Below, piece after piece: positions 22,785 to 30,255 of a DNA stretch of 33,280 nucleotides. How positions within the stretch are numbered: the first letter of the stretch is position 1; each line of letters opens with the position of its first letter. The notes under the pieces are model-generated. The model had not been told where the DNA came from. It did no database searches and worked only from the letters and a program-made list of their open reading frames with translations. Origin of the DNA: an uncultured Solirubrobacterales bacterium. GTDB lineage: Bacteria > Actinomycetota > Thermoleophilia > Solirubrobacterales > 70-9. Both the position numbers and the translations under genes were made by a program. Where the stretch lies: NCBI GenBank assembly GCA_903891285.1, contig CAITDZ010000163.1, positions 1 to 33,280 of the forward strand, written 5' to 3'.

Positions 22785-23513
22785 ATGGAAGAGCTGGCTA
22801 CTTCCGGGGCCGTCTTCCGGGAGGAGCTCGAGGTTGCCCGGGAGCGCGACCCGGCGACCGAAGGGGTTTCGGATGCAACGATCGCCGCCGGTTGGCCGGG
22901 TGTGCAGGCGGTACTGGCCCACCGTTTGGCCCACTACTTGATGGAGGCCGGAGTTCCCTTCCTCCCCTTCCTGGTTTCCTGGCTCGCGCGTGCGGTGACC
23001 GGGGTGGAGATCCACCCGGGGGCGAAGATCGGCAGGCGCTTCTTCGTCGACCACGGATCCGGAGTGGTGATCGGCGAAACGGCAGAGCTCGGCGACGACG
23101 TAACCATCTACCAGGGGGTCACCCTCGGGGGAACCGGCTTCGAGACCGGAAAGCGACATCCGACGGTGGAGGACAACGTCACGATCGGATCAGGAGCCAA
23201 GCTGCTCGGTCCGGTCCGGGTTGGTCATGGGGCGAAGATCGGGGCCAATGCGGTCGTGATCGAGGACGTCCCGCCGAACGCAACCGTTGTCGGGAACCCG
23301 GGTCACACGGTCCGGGTCGAGGGTCGGAGGCCAGAGGGTCCCGACGCCGACTGGATCCACCTTCCGGATCCGATCCAGGAGGCGGTCCAGGCGCTCTCGG
23401 AGCGAATCGCCGAACTCGAGCGGGAGGTGGCCGAGCTGTCAGGGAGGCCCCCACGCGACGCTCCGCTGGAAAGCCCTCCCCAGCGGAAGGGACCCTCCCC
23501 GGCCGGGGGCTGA
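22785..23513 (+). CDS. cysE: Serine O-acetyltransferase
   Basis: CysE acetylates serine with acetyl-CoA to give the CysK substrate. The 242-residue protein is the short form with a small N-terminal helical region, then a left-handed beta-helix of hexapeptide repeats (GAKIGRRFFVDHGSGVVIGETAELGDDVTIYQGVTLGG). The catalytic His and its Asp partner are in FFVDHGSG. A C-terminal extension ends with a predicted coiled coil (LSERIAELEREVAEL) and a Pro/Gly tail instead of the usual short CysK-docking tail ending in Ile, so complex formation with CysK is uncertain. The track's start at 22464 lies inside cysK; ATG 22785 follows a strong Shine-Dalgarno site. Confidence 0.94.
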   Translation: MEELATSGAVFREELEVARERDPATEGVSDATIAAGWPGVQAVLAHRLAHYLMEAGVPFLPFLVSWLARAVTGVEIHPGAKIGRRFFVDHGSGVVIGETAELGDDVTIYQGVTLGGTGFETGKRHPTVEDNVTIGSGAKLLGPVRVGHGAKIGANAVVIEDVPPNATVVGNPGHTVRVEGRRPEGPDADWIHLPDPIQEAVQALSERIAELEREVAELSGRPPRDAPLESPPQRKGPSPAGG

Positions 23514-23530
23514 CGCGCCTCTACCGCAGG

Positions 23531-23536
23531 TATCCT
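23531..23536 (+). promoter_or_regulatory. -10 box TATCCT, leaderless promoter for pcrA
   Basis: TATCCT fits TANNNT. With its last T at -7, the first transcribed base is 23543, the G of the GTG start. A partial -35 (GCTGAC at 23509-23514) sits 16 bases upstream of the box. The cysE-pcrA gap is 29 bases. Confidence 0.55.
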
Positions 23537-23542
23537 CGGTTG

Positions 23543-25753
23543 GTGGAGGCGTCAGCAGCCGTAGAGAACCTCAATCCCGAGCAGAGGCGCGCCGTGGAGT
23601 ACGGCGAGGGACCGCTGCTCGTGATTGCCGGAGCCGGTTCCGGAAAGACCCGGGTCCTCACCCACCGCATCGCCCACCTGCTGGACACGGGAAGGGCCAG
23701 GCCGAGCGAGATCCTCGCGATCACCTTCACCAATCGAGCAGCGGACGAGATGCGGGAGCGGGTCGCCGGTCTGCTCGGCCGGACGGCGGCAGGAATGTGG
23801 GTCTCGACCTTCCACTCGGCATGCGCGCGGATGCTCCGTGTCGATGCACAGCTGCTGGGGTACACACGCTCCTTCACGATCTACGACGAGGCCGATTCGG
23901 TTCGAATGGTCAAGAGGGTCATGGAGGAGCTCTCCCTCGACCCGAAGGAGCTGCCGCCGAAGTCGGTCAAGCGACGGATCTCGGGGGCGAAGAACGAGCT
24001 GGTCTCCCCCGAAGCGTTCGCGTCGTCGGCCCGGGCCCCTTTCGAAGAGCAGATCGCGGATGTCTACGAGCTATACGAGCAGAGGATGGCCGAAAGCAAT
24101 GCCATGGATTTCGATGATCTCCTCGTCCGTACCGTCCAGATGCTCGAGCAGTTCGACGATGTCAGGGAGAGGTGGCGCTCGACCTTTCGCCATGTGCTGG
24201 TGGACGAGTACCAGGACACGAACCACGCCCAGTACCGGCTGCTGGTCCAGCTGGTCGGCGAGCGAGGCAACCTGACCGTCGTCGGCGACGAGGACCAGTC
24301 GGTCTACGGATTCCGAAATGCCGACATCCGGAACATCCTCGACTTCGAGCGGGAGTTCCCGCAGGCCGGCGTGGTCAAGTTGGAACAGAACTACCGATCG
24401 ACACAGACCATCCTCTCCGCCGCCAACGAAGTGGTCCGCCGGAACCGCGATCGTCGCCCGAAGGAACTCTGGACCGATGAGGGCGAGGGCGAACCGGTGG
24501 AGGTCACCGGACTCGGAGACGAGCACGAAGAAGCCAGGTGGGTGGCCGACCGGGTCGAGAAGCTGGCGGCCCTCTCCGAGGGCGGTCTCGACGAGGTCGC
24601 CGTCTTCTATCGGACCAACGCAATGAGCCGGGTCCTGGAGGACACCCTCGTCCGCTATGGCCTCAGGTATCGGGTGGTCGGCGGGACGAAGTTCTACGAT
24701 CGGGCCGAGGTCAAGGACGTGATCGCCTACCTCCAGTACCTGGCGAACCCCGCCGACTCGGTCGCCTTCGCCAGGATCGTCAACACTCCGCGGCGCGGGA
24801 TCGGGAAGACCTCGCTCGGACGGGTGATGGCCCATGTCAACACCCTCGGAGAACCGATCTGGGACGTCGCTTCGGAGCCCGAGAGGATCCCGGGCCTCGG
24901 TTCGGCCGCAGTCAAGTCCCTCGATGCCTTTCAACAGACGATGTCGGAGCTCCGGGAGAAGGCCGATTCCGGATCGGTGGCAGAGCTGATCGAGTCGGTC
25001 CTCCGGGATACGGGTTACGCCGAGGCCCTGGAGGCCGAACGTTCGGTCGAAGCGCAGGGCCGCCTGGAGAACCTGGAGGAGCTGGTCTCGGTTGCGCGCG
25101 AGTTCGACCTGACCGAGACGGGGGAGGGTGACCCCGAGACCTCGGCGCTCGAAGGATTCCTGGAGCAGATAGCGCTGCTGACCGACCGCGAACAGGATCG
25201 TGAGGAGGGCGAGACCCTCAGCCTGATGACCCTCCACAACGCAAAGGGACTCGAATTCGATTCGGTGATCGTGATCGGATGCGAAGAGGGGCTGTTCCCT
25301 CATGCCAGGTCACTGGACGAGGGCGGGGAGGAGGAGGAGCGAAGGCTCTGTTATGTCGGCATGACACGGGCCCGGAAGCGCCTGGTCATGACCTGGGCCG
25401 TTGCCCGGGGATTCCACGGCGAGTCGGGTGGCCCCTCCCGCTTCCTCGACGAGGTTCCCGAGGAACTGGTCGAACGTGCGGAGCCCGAGCGGCCAGCCCG
25501 GGCGCTCAGGAGCTACGGGGTACCCGGGTTGGTGCGAGGCGAGCCGTCGATGCCGATCGCTCGCCCCCAACCCCGTGATCCCGGCGAGATACCGGCGGTT
25601 TCTATCGGCGACGATGTCGAGCACGAGAGCTTCGGGGAGGGCGTGGTGATCGGAACCGAACCGGGAGGCCTGATCGTCGTCCGGTTCGCCGCCGATGGCA
25701 CTGAGAGAAAGCTGATGGCCGAGTATGCCCCGCTGGTCCGGAGGGCCGGATGA
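23543..25753 (+). CDS. pcrA: ATP-dependent DNA helicase, UvrD/PcrA type
   Basis: A superfamily 1A 3'-5' helicase of 736 residues, used in repair and in removing proteins from DNA. Motifs in order: LNPEQRRAV (Q motif), AGAGSGKT (Walker A, Lys35), TFTNRAADEM, VDEYQDTN (Walker B), VGDEDQSVYGFRNAD, QNYRST, LMTLHNAKGLEFDSV and CYVGMTRARKRL. The C-terminal end (about 50 residues, VEHESFGEGVVIGTEPGG...) is the Tudor-like domain of PcrA that binds RNA polymerase in other bacteria. The track begins in another gene at 22892; GTG 23543 gives MEASAAVENLNPEQRRAVEYGEG and coincides with the predicted transcription start. The stop overlaps folD (ATGA). Confidence 0.95.
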   Translation: MEASAAVENLNPEQRRAVEYGEGPLLVIAGAGSGKTRVLTHRIAHLLDTGRARPSEILAITFTNRAADEMRERVAGLLGRTAAGMWVSTFHSACARMLRVDAQLLGYTRSFTIYDEADSVRMVKRVMEELSLDPKELPPKSVKRRISGAKNELVSPEAFASSARAPFEEQIADVYELYEQRMAESNAMDFDDLLVRTVQMLEQFDDVRERWRSTFRHVLVDEYQDTNHAQYRLLVQLVGERGNLTVVGDEDQSVYGFRNADIRNILDFEREFPQAGVVKLEQNYRSTQTILSAANEVVRRNRDRRPKELWTDEGEGEPVEVTGLGDEHEEARWVADRVEKLAALSEGGLDEVAVFYRTNAMSRVLEDTLVRYGLRYRVVGGTKFYDRAEVKDVIAYLQYLANPADSVAFARIVNTPRRGIGKTSLGRVMAHVNTLGEPIWDVASEPERIPGLGSAAVKSLDAFQQTMSELREKADSGSVAELIESVLRDTGYAEALEAERSVEAQGRLENLEELVSVAREFDLTETGEGDPETSALEGFLEQIALLTDREQDREEGETLSLMTLHNAKGLEFDSVIVIGCEEGLFPHARSLDEGGEEEERRLCYVGMTRARKRLVMTWAVARGFHGESGGPSRFLDEVPEELVERAEPERPARALRSYGVPGLVRGEPSMPIARPQPRDPGEIPAVSIGDDVEHESFGEGVVIGTEPGGLIVVRFAADGTERKLMAEYAPLVRRAG

Positions 25754-26604
25754 CCCCGGACGCACGAATCCTCGATGGCAAGGCGATCGCCGGGGCGGTG
25801 CGTTCCGACGTGGCCGGAGAGGTTGGCGAGCTGTCGGCCACAATCGGAAGGGCTCCGGCCCTCGCCACCGTCCTGGTCGGCGATGACCCGGCCTCCGAGG
25901 TCTATGTCTCGAACAAGCACAGGGCCTGCGAGGAGGTCGGGATCGAATCGGTCCATCGGGCGGTACCCGGGACCGTCGGACAGTCCGAGCTCGAGGAGAT
26001 CGTCAGGGACCTGAATGGCGAAGATGAAGTCGACGGGATCCTCGTCCAGCTCCCCCTCCCGGACGGCCTCGACGCCGGGCCGGTCATCGCTTCGATCGAT
26101 CCAATGAAGGATGTCGACGGCCTCACCGCGGAGAATCAGGGCAGGCTCGCATCGGGCTCGCCGTGGCTGGTCCCCTGCACTCCCGCAGGGGTGATCGAGA
26201 TCCTCGACAGGTCGGGCATCGCGATCGAAGGGAAGGAGGTGGTGGTGATCGGGCGCTCTAACCTGGTCGGGCGCCCCCTGATCAGCCTTTTCCTCGACCG
26301 AAATGCCACTGTGACTGCCTGCCACTCCCGAACCGTGGACCTTCCCGGCGTCTGCCGACGGGCCGACATCCTGGTCGCTGCGGTCGGGGTGCCGGGCCTC
26401 GTGGGGGCGGATTTCGTCAAGGAGGGGGCGACGGTTATCGACGTCGGGATCAACCGAACGGACGACGGGCTGGTCGGCGATGTCGAGTTCGAGCAGGTCG
26501 CCGAAGTCGCCGGTGCAATCACTCCGGTACCCGGGGGAGTCGGTCCGATGACGATCGCGATGCTCCTCGCCAACACCGTCAAGGCCGCGGGGTCCCGAAG
26601 GTGA
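25750..26604 (+). CDS. folD: Methylenetetrahydrofolate dehydrogenase / methenyltetrahydrofolate cyclohydrolase
   Basis: FolD interconverts 5,10-methylene-, 5,10-methenyl- and 10-formyl-tetrahydrofolate using NADP. The 284-residue protein has Tyr52 and Lys56 in VYVSNKHRACEEVGI (the active-site lysine), DGILVQLPLP, VIGRSNLVGRPL in the nucleotide-binding part, and the C-terminal TPVPGGVGPMTIAMLLANT. All key residues are present and the length is usual. Its ATG overlaps the pcrA stop (ATGA), and its stop overlaps the next gene (GTGA). Co-transcription with a helicase is probably a matter of shared expression only. Confidence 0.95.
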   Translation: MTPDARILDGKAIAGAVRSDVAGEVGELSATIGRAPALATVLVGDDPASEVYVSNKHRACEEVGIESVHRAVPGTVGQSELEEIVRDLNGEDEVDGILVQLPLPDGLDAGPVIASIDPMKDVDGLTAENQGRLASGSPWLVPCTPAGVIEILDRSGIAIEGKEVVVIGRSNLVGRPLISLFLDRNATVTACHSRTVDLPGVCRRADILVAAVGVPGLVGADFVKEGATVIDVGINRTDDGLVGDVEFEQVAEVAGAITPVPGGVGPMTIAMLLANTVKAAGSRR

Positions 26605-26987
26605 TCGGCGCGAGGGCCCATAACCCGGTGATGCCGATAGACCTCCTCGTCGGGATCGGAGGGGCTGCCGTGTTCGTCGGTCTCGGTCTCGACTGGTCGG
26701 CGGGCCAAACCGGGTACGAGACGCTCTCGGCCTTGAAGGTACTGCTGCTGATTGCAGGCGCGATGGCCCTCCTCGAACCGATCGTCCTCTTCTTCACAAG
26801 GAAGACCGACCTGCCGGTCGTCTGGCAGACGACCTTCTGCCTGCTCGGGAGCGCCCTCACGCTGATCCTGGTGGGCAAGGACGTGTTCCCACCGGAGCCT
26901 GGGTTCGACCTCGGGTTCTACGTCACCCTGGGTGGAATGCTGGTCGCTTCCGGCGCGGCCTGGACCACCGTTTCGCGGGAGAACTAG
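26601..26987 (+). CDS. Small multi-pass membrane protein, unknown function
   Basis: A 128-residue hydrophobic protein with about four membrane segments: VGIGGAAVFVGLGLDW (near 17-32), ALKVLLLIAGAMALLEPIVLFF (about 44-65), WQTTFCLLGSALTLILVG (about 74-91) and YVTLGGMLVASGAAW (about 108-122). I do not recognise a named family; small proteins like this occur in actinobacteria as unannotated membrane proteins. The start is GTG at 26601, inside the folD stop (GTGA). A second GTG at 26628 (just before MPIDLLVG) is possible. The stop is TAG. There is a 37-base gap to gatC that holds a promoter candidate, so this gene probably ends the pcrA-folD transcript. Confidence 0.75.
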   Translation: MIGARAHNPVMPIDLLVGIGGAAVFVGLGLDWSAGQTGYETLSALKVLLLIAGAMALLEPIVLFFTRKTDLPVVWQTTFCLLGSALTLILVGKDVFPPEPGFDLGFYVTLGGMLVASGAAWTTVSREN

Positions 26988-27011
26988 CCGTCCCGACTGC
27001 ACCTGCTGGAC

Positions 27012-27017
27012 TAGACT
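27012..27017 (+). promoter_or_regulatory. -10 box TAGACT, near-leaderless promoter for gatCAB
   Basis: TAGACT fits TANNNT. With the last T at -7 transcription would start at 27024, one base before the gatC GTG at 27025. No Shine-Dalgarno sequence fits in the 7 bases between. The box lies in the 37-base gap after the preceding membrane protein. Confidence 0.55.
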
Positions 27018-27024
27018 CAGGCCG

Positions 27025-27315
27025 GTGATCGACCGCGACCAGGTAGTCCATGTCGCCCGGCTCGCACGCCTCGAACTGGGCGAGGACGAGGTCGGGGCCC
27101 TGGCAGACGAGCTCTCTTCGATACTCGACCACGTCGACCGGCTGCTCGCGGTGGATACCGAGGGTGTCGAGCCGACGACCCACGTAGTACCCCTGGAGAA
27201 CGTCCTGAGGGACGACGTACCCGGTGAGGAGCTGACGCCCGAGCAGGCACTGGCATCGGCACCCAGCACCGAGGATGGGGCCTTTCTGGTCCCGTCCCCG
27301 AAGACCGAGGGCTGA
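27025..27315 (+). CDS. gatC: Asp-tRNA(Asn)/Glu-tRNA(Gln) amidotransferase subunit C
   Basis: GatC is the small subunit that wraps the GatA-GatB interface of the tRNA-dependent amidotransferase. The 96-residue protein begins MIDRDQVVHVARLARLEL and includes the usual ILDHVDRLLAVDTEGVEPTTHV and LRDDVP segments. The track's start at 26932 overlaps the previous gene; GTG 27025 gives the normal N-terminus and matches the leaderless promoter. gatA follows after three bases. Confidence 0.94.
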   Translation: MIDRDQVVHVARLARLELGEDEVGALADELSSILDHVDRLLAVDTEGVEPTTHVVPLENVLRDDVPGEELTPEQALASAPSTEDGAFLVPSPKTEG

Positions 27316-27318
27316 GCG

Positions 27319-28752
27319 GTGGCTGGCGAGCCGCTTGGGGGGCTTTCCGCCTGCGCTACGGGGGAGGCGATCGGCTCGGGCGAACTCGATGGGGCGGAGT
27401 GCCTGGCCTTCTGGGCTGAGCGGGCCGGGGACGAGACCCTCAACGCGTACCTCTGCACCGATCAGGGTGATGCCGGTCAGCGGATCGCGGGGGCGCCGGT
27501 CGCCGTCAAGGACATCTTCTGCACCGAAGGCCTGCCGACCACGGCCGGCTCGAGGATCCTCGAGGGCTACGTCCCGCCATTCGACGCAACGGCTGTCAAC
27601 AGGCTCCGGGCGACTGGGCTGCCGATCCTCGGCAAGACGAACATGGACGAGTTCGCAATGGGTTCCTCGAACGAGAACTCAGCCTACGGTCCCGTTCTGA
27701 ACCCCTGGGACCGGACCCGGGTGCCCGGCGGTTCTTCGGGAGGGTCGGCGGCGGCGGTGGCCGCTGGGGCAGCACCCTGGGCGTTGGGCACCGATACCGG
27801 TGGCTCGATCCGTCAGCCGGCGGCACTCTGTGGAATCGTCGGCCTGAAACCGACCTACGGAGCGGTCTCCCGCTTCGGGATGATCGCCTTCGCTTCCTCG
27901 CTCGACCAGTGCGGGACCTTCGGCCACTCGGTCGCCGACGCGGCCGAGCTCCTCTCGGTGGTCGAGGGCCTCGATCCACGTGACTCGACCTCGACCGGGA
28001 TACCGGGGGGGCTTTCGCGACCGACGGCAAGTGACCTAGAGGGGATCACCATCGGGGTCCCACGGGATTTCCTGGAGGTTGGGGTCGAACAAGGCGTAGC
28101 CGACCGGTTTGCCGAGGCACTGGAAACCGTCGAGCGCCTCGGCGGCACGATTCGGAACATCGAACTTCCCCATGCCGAGTTGGGGATCTCGGCCTACTAC
28201 GTCATTGCACCGGCCGAGGCCTCGACCAATCTCTCCCGCTACGACGGGGTCCGTTACGGCCTCCGCGTGCCGGCAGACAGCCTGGTCGAGATGTACGAGA
28301 GGACTCGGGGTGAAGGCTTCGGTCCGGAGGTAAAACGCCGGATCATGCTGGGGACCTACGCCCTTTCCTCCGGGTATTACGACCAGTACTACGGCACGGC
28401 CCAGAAGGTGCGGACCTTGATCGTGCGCGATTTCGAGGCAGCTTTCTCCGAGGTGGACCTGATCGCGACCCCAACCACCCCCGGGGTCGCCTTCGGGCTG
28501 GGGGCGAAGACCTCCGACCCCTGGTCGATGTATCTGAACGACCTGTTCACGGTCCCGATGTCGCTCGCCGGCATTCCGGCGATCTCGATCCCCGCCGGGC
28601 TGGCGGAGCCCCCGGAAGGAGGCCCCGAGCTGCCGGTCGGCCTTCAGTTGGCAGCACCCGCCTTCGCCGAGCAGGCGTTGATCGAGTCGGCACATGCGCT
28701 CGAAGCCGCAATCGGCTTCGATCAGAGACCCGAGGGAGGCGGGAATTCATGA
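27319..28752 (+). CDS. gatA: Asp-tRNA(Asn)/Glu-tRNA(Gln) amidotransferase subunit A
   Basis: GatA hydrolyses glutamine and supplies ammonia for converting Glu-tRNA(Gln) (or Asp-tRNA(Asn)) to the amide form. The 477-residue protein has the amidase Ser-cisSer-Lys triad: Lys64 in APVAVKDIF, Ser139 in VPGGSSGGSAA and Ser163 in GTDTGGSIRQPA. The spacing equals that in characterised GatA. The start is GTG at 27319, three bases after gatC. The stop overlaps gatB (ATGA), consistent with equal synthesis of the subunits. Confidence 0.96.
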   Translation: MAGEPLGGLSACATGEAIGSGELDGAECLAFWAERAGDETLNAYLCTDQGDAGQRIAGAPVAVKDIFCTEGLPTTAGSRILEGYVPPFDATAVNRLRATGLPILGKTNMDEFAMGSSNENSAYGPVLNPWDRTRVPGGSSGGSAAAVAAGAAPWALGTDTGGSIRQPAALCGIVGLKPTYGAVSRFGMIAFASSLDQCGTFGHSVADAAELLSVVEGLDPRDSTSTGIPGGLSRPTASDLEGITIGVPRDFLEVGVEQGVADRFAEALETVERLGGTIRNIELPHAELGISAYYVIAPAEASTNLSRYDGVRYGLRVPADSLVEMYERTRGEGFGPEVKRRIMLGTYALSSGYYDQYYGTAQKVRTLIVRDFEAAFSEVDLIATPTTPGVAFGLGAKTSDPWSMYLNDLFTVPMSLAGIPAISIPAGLAEPPEGGPELPVGLQLAAPAFAEQALIESAHALEAAIGFDQRPEGGGNS

Positions 28753-30203
28753 CCGAAGGGCTCCCAGACGACCTCGAAGCAGTGATCGGACTCGAGATCC
28801 ACGTCCAGCTCTCGACCGAGACCAAGATGTTCTGTGGTTGCAGGCTCTCCTTCGGCGACCCACCGAACACCCACACCTGCCCGGTCTGCCTCGCCCACCC
28901 GGGGGTCCTCCCGGTCCCCAACCGGCGAGCGATCGAGTATGCGATCCAGATAGCGCTGGCCCTCGGGTGCGAGATCGCCCCGAACTCGATCTTCCACAGA
29001 AAGAACTACTTCTACCCCGACAATCCGAAGGCGTACCAGATCAGCCAGTACGACGTCCCACTTGCGAGTGCCGGTGAGCTGGCGGATGTGAGGATCCATC
29101 GGGCCCACCTCGAGGAGGATGCGGCGAAGATGGTCCACATCGGCGAGAGTGGCCGGATCCAGGGTTCGAGCGGATCCCTGGTCGACTTCAATCGGGCCGG
29201 CACCCCGCTGGTCGAGATCGTCACCGAACCCGACATCCGGTCAGCCTCCGAGGCGAGGGAGTGGGGGCAGCTGCTCAGGGAGACGGTAAGGCAGCTCGGC
29301 GTCTCGGACGTGAACATGGAGGAAGGGAGCCTTCGGTGCGATGCCAACGTTTCGATCAGGCCGCGGGGTTCCTCCGAACTCGGGACCAAGACCGAACTGA
29401 AGAACATGAACTCCTTCAGGTTCCTCGAGAAGGGAATCACCGCGGAGCTCGAACGCCAGGCAGGCCTGGTTGCATCGGGCGAAAGGGTGGTCCAGGAGAC
29501 CCTCCACTTCGACCCGGGCACGGGTGCGCTCCACCCTCTTCGCTCGAAGGAGGAAGCTCATGACTACAGGTACCTGCCCGAGCCCGACCTCGTGCCGCTG
29601 GCTCCGGATTCCGAGATGCTCGAGCAGGCGAGGAAGACCCTCCCCGAGCTCCCGGAAGCGAAGGCGACGCGTTATCGCGATGAGCTGGGAATTCCGGAGG
29701 CCCCTGCCGAGTTGCTTTCCGTCCGGGCCGAGCTGGCGGCCTTCCTCGAGGCGATGCTCGTCGCAGAGCCGGACCTCGAACCGAGGGTAGCCGCCAACTG
29801 GCTGACCGGTGAGTTCGCCGCTGAGCTTCGTCGCAAGGGTGACCCCGAGCTCGGCGAGGTTCCGGTCGAGGCCGCTGCACTCGCCTCCCTCGCGTCGATG
29901 GCCCAGGCGAAGAAGATCTCCCACGGAACCGCGAAGGACCTCCTCACGAGGATGGTCGACGATGGGATAGACCCGGTTGCGGTCGTCACCGAGGAAGACC
30001 TCGGGCAGCTCTCTGACTCGTCCGAGCTCGAGGCCATAGTCGAAAAGGTCGTCGAGGAAAACCCCGGGCCAGCCGAAGAAGTCCGGGCCGGAAACGAAAA
30101 GGCGATAGGTGCGTTGGTCGGCGCGGTGATGAAGGAGACGGGGGGGCGAGCCGACGGCGGTGAGGTGAATCGGATCCTGAGGCAGGCGCTCGGTCTCGGC
30201 TGA
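28749..30203 (+). CDS. gatB: Asp-tRNA(Asn)/Glu-tRNA(Gln) amidotransferase subunit B
   Basis: GatB phosphorylates the tRNA-bound carboxylate and adds ammonia from GatA. The 484-residue protein starts with the catalytic cradle (VIGLEIHVQL, KMFCGCRLSFGD, THTCPVCLAHPG; the four cysteines bind zinc in this family), then DFNRAGTPLVEIVTEPD, MEEGSLRCDANVS, and a helical linker. The C-terminal YqeY-like tail domain (about 150 residues) binds tRNA. The start is the ATG overlapping gatA (ATGA). Together with gltX in this window, it implies indirect Gln-tRNA synthesis; no glnS or asnS is seen here, though they could be elsewhere. Confidence 0.96.
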   Translation: MTEGLPDDLEAVIGLEIHVQLSTETKMFCGCRLSFGDPPNTHTCPVCLAHPGVLPVPNRRAIEYAIQIALALGCEIAPNSIFHRKNYFYPDNPKAYQISQYDVPLASAGELADVRIHRAHLEEDAAKMVHIGESGRIQGSSGSLVDFNRAGTPLVEIVTEPDIRSASEAREWGQLLRETVRQLGVSDVNMEEGSLRCDANVSIRPRGSSELGTKTELKNMNSFRFLEKGITAELERQAGLVASGERVVQETLHFDPGTGALHPLRSKEEAHDYRYLPEPDLVPLAPDSEMLEQARKTLPELPEAKATRYRDELGIPEAPAELLSVRAELAAFLEAMLVAEPDLEPRVAANWLTGEFAAELRRKGDPELGEVPVEAAALASLASMAQAKKISHGTAKDLLTRMVDDGIDPVAVVTEEDLGQLSDSSELEAIVEKVVEENPGPAEEVRAGNEKAIGALVGAVMKETGGRADGGEVNRILRQALGLG

Positions 30204-30243
30204 CCGGGCCCGGCAGCGGTCGGGGGAGCGCGAACGGCCGTCC

Positions 30244-30249
30244 TATACT
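30244..30249 (+). promoter_or_regulatory. -10 box TATACT, leaderless promoter for ndh
   Basis: TATACT is a near-consensus sigma-70-type -10 box in GC-rich DNA. With its last T at -7, transcription would start at 30256, the A of the ATG. The bases between (CGGCCG) contain no ribosome binding site. No -35 box is evident at 16-18 bases. This is the best example of the pattern in the window. Confidence 0.65.
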
Positions 30250-30255
30250 CGGCCG

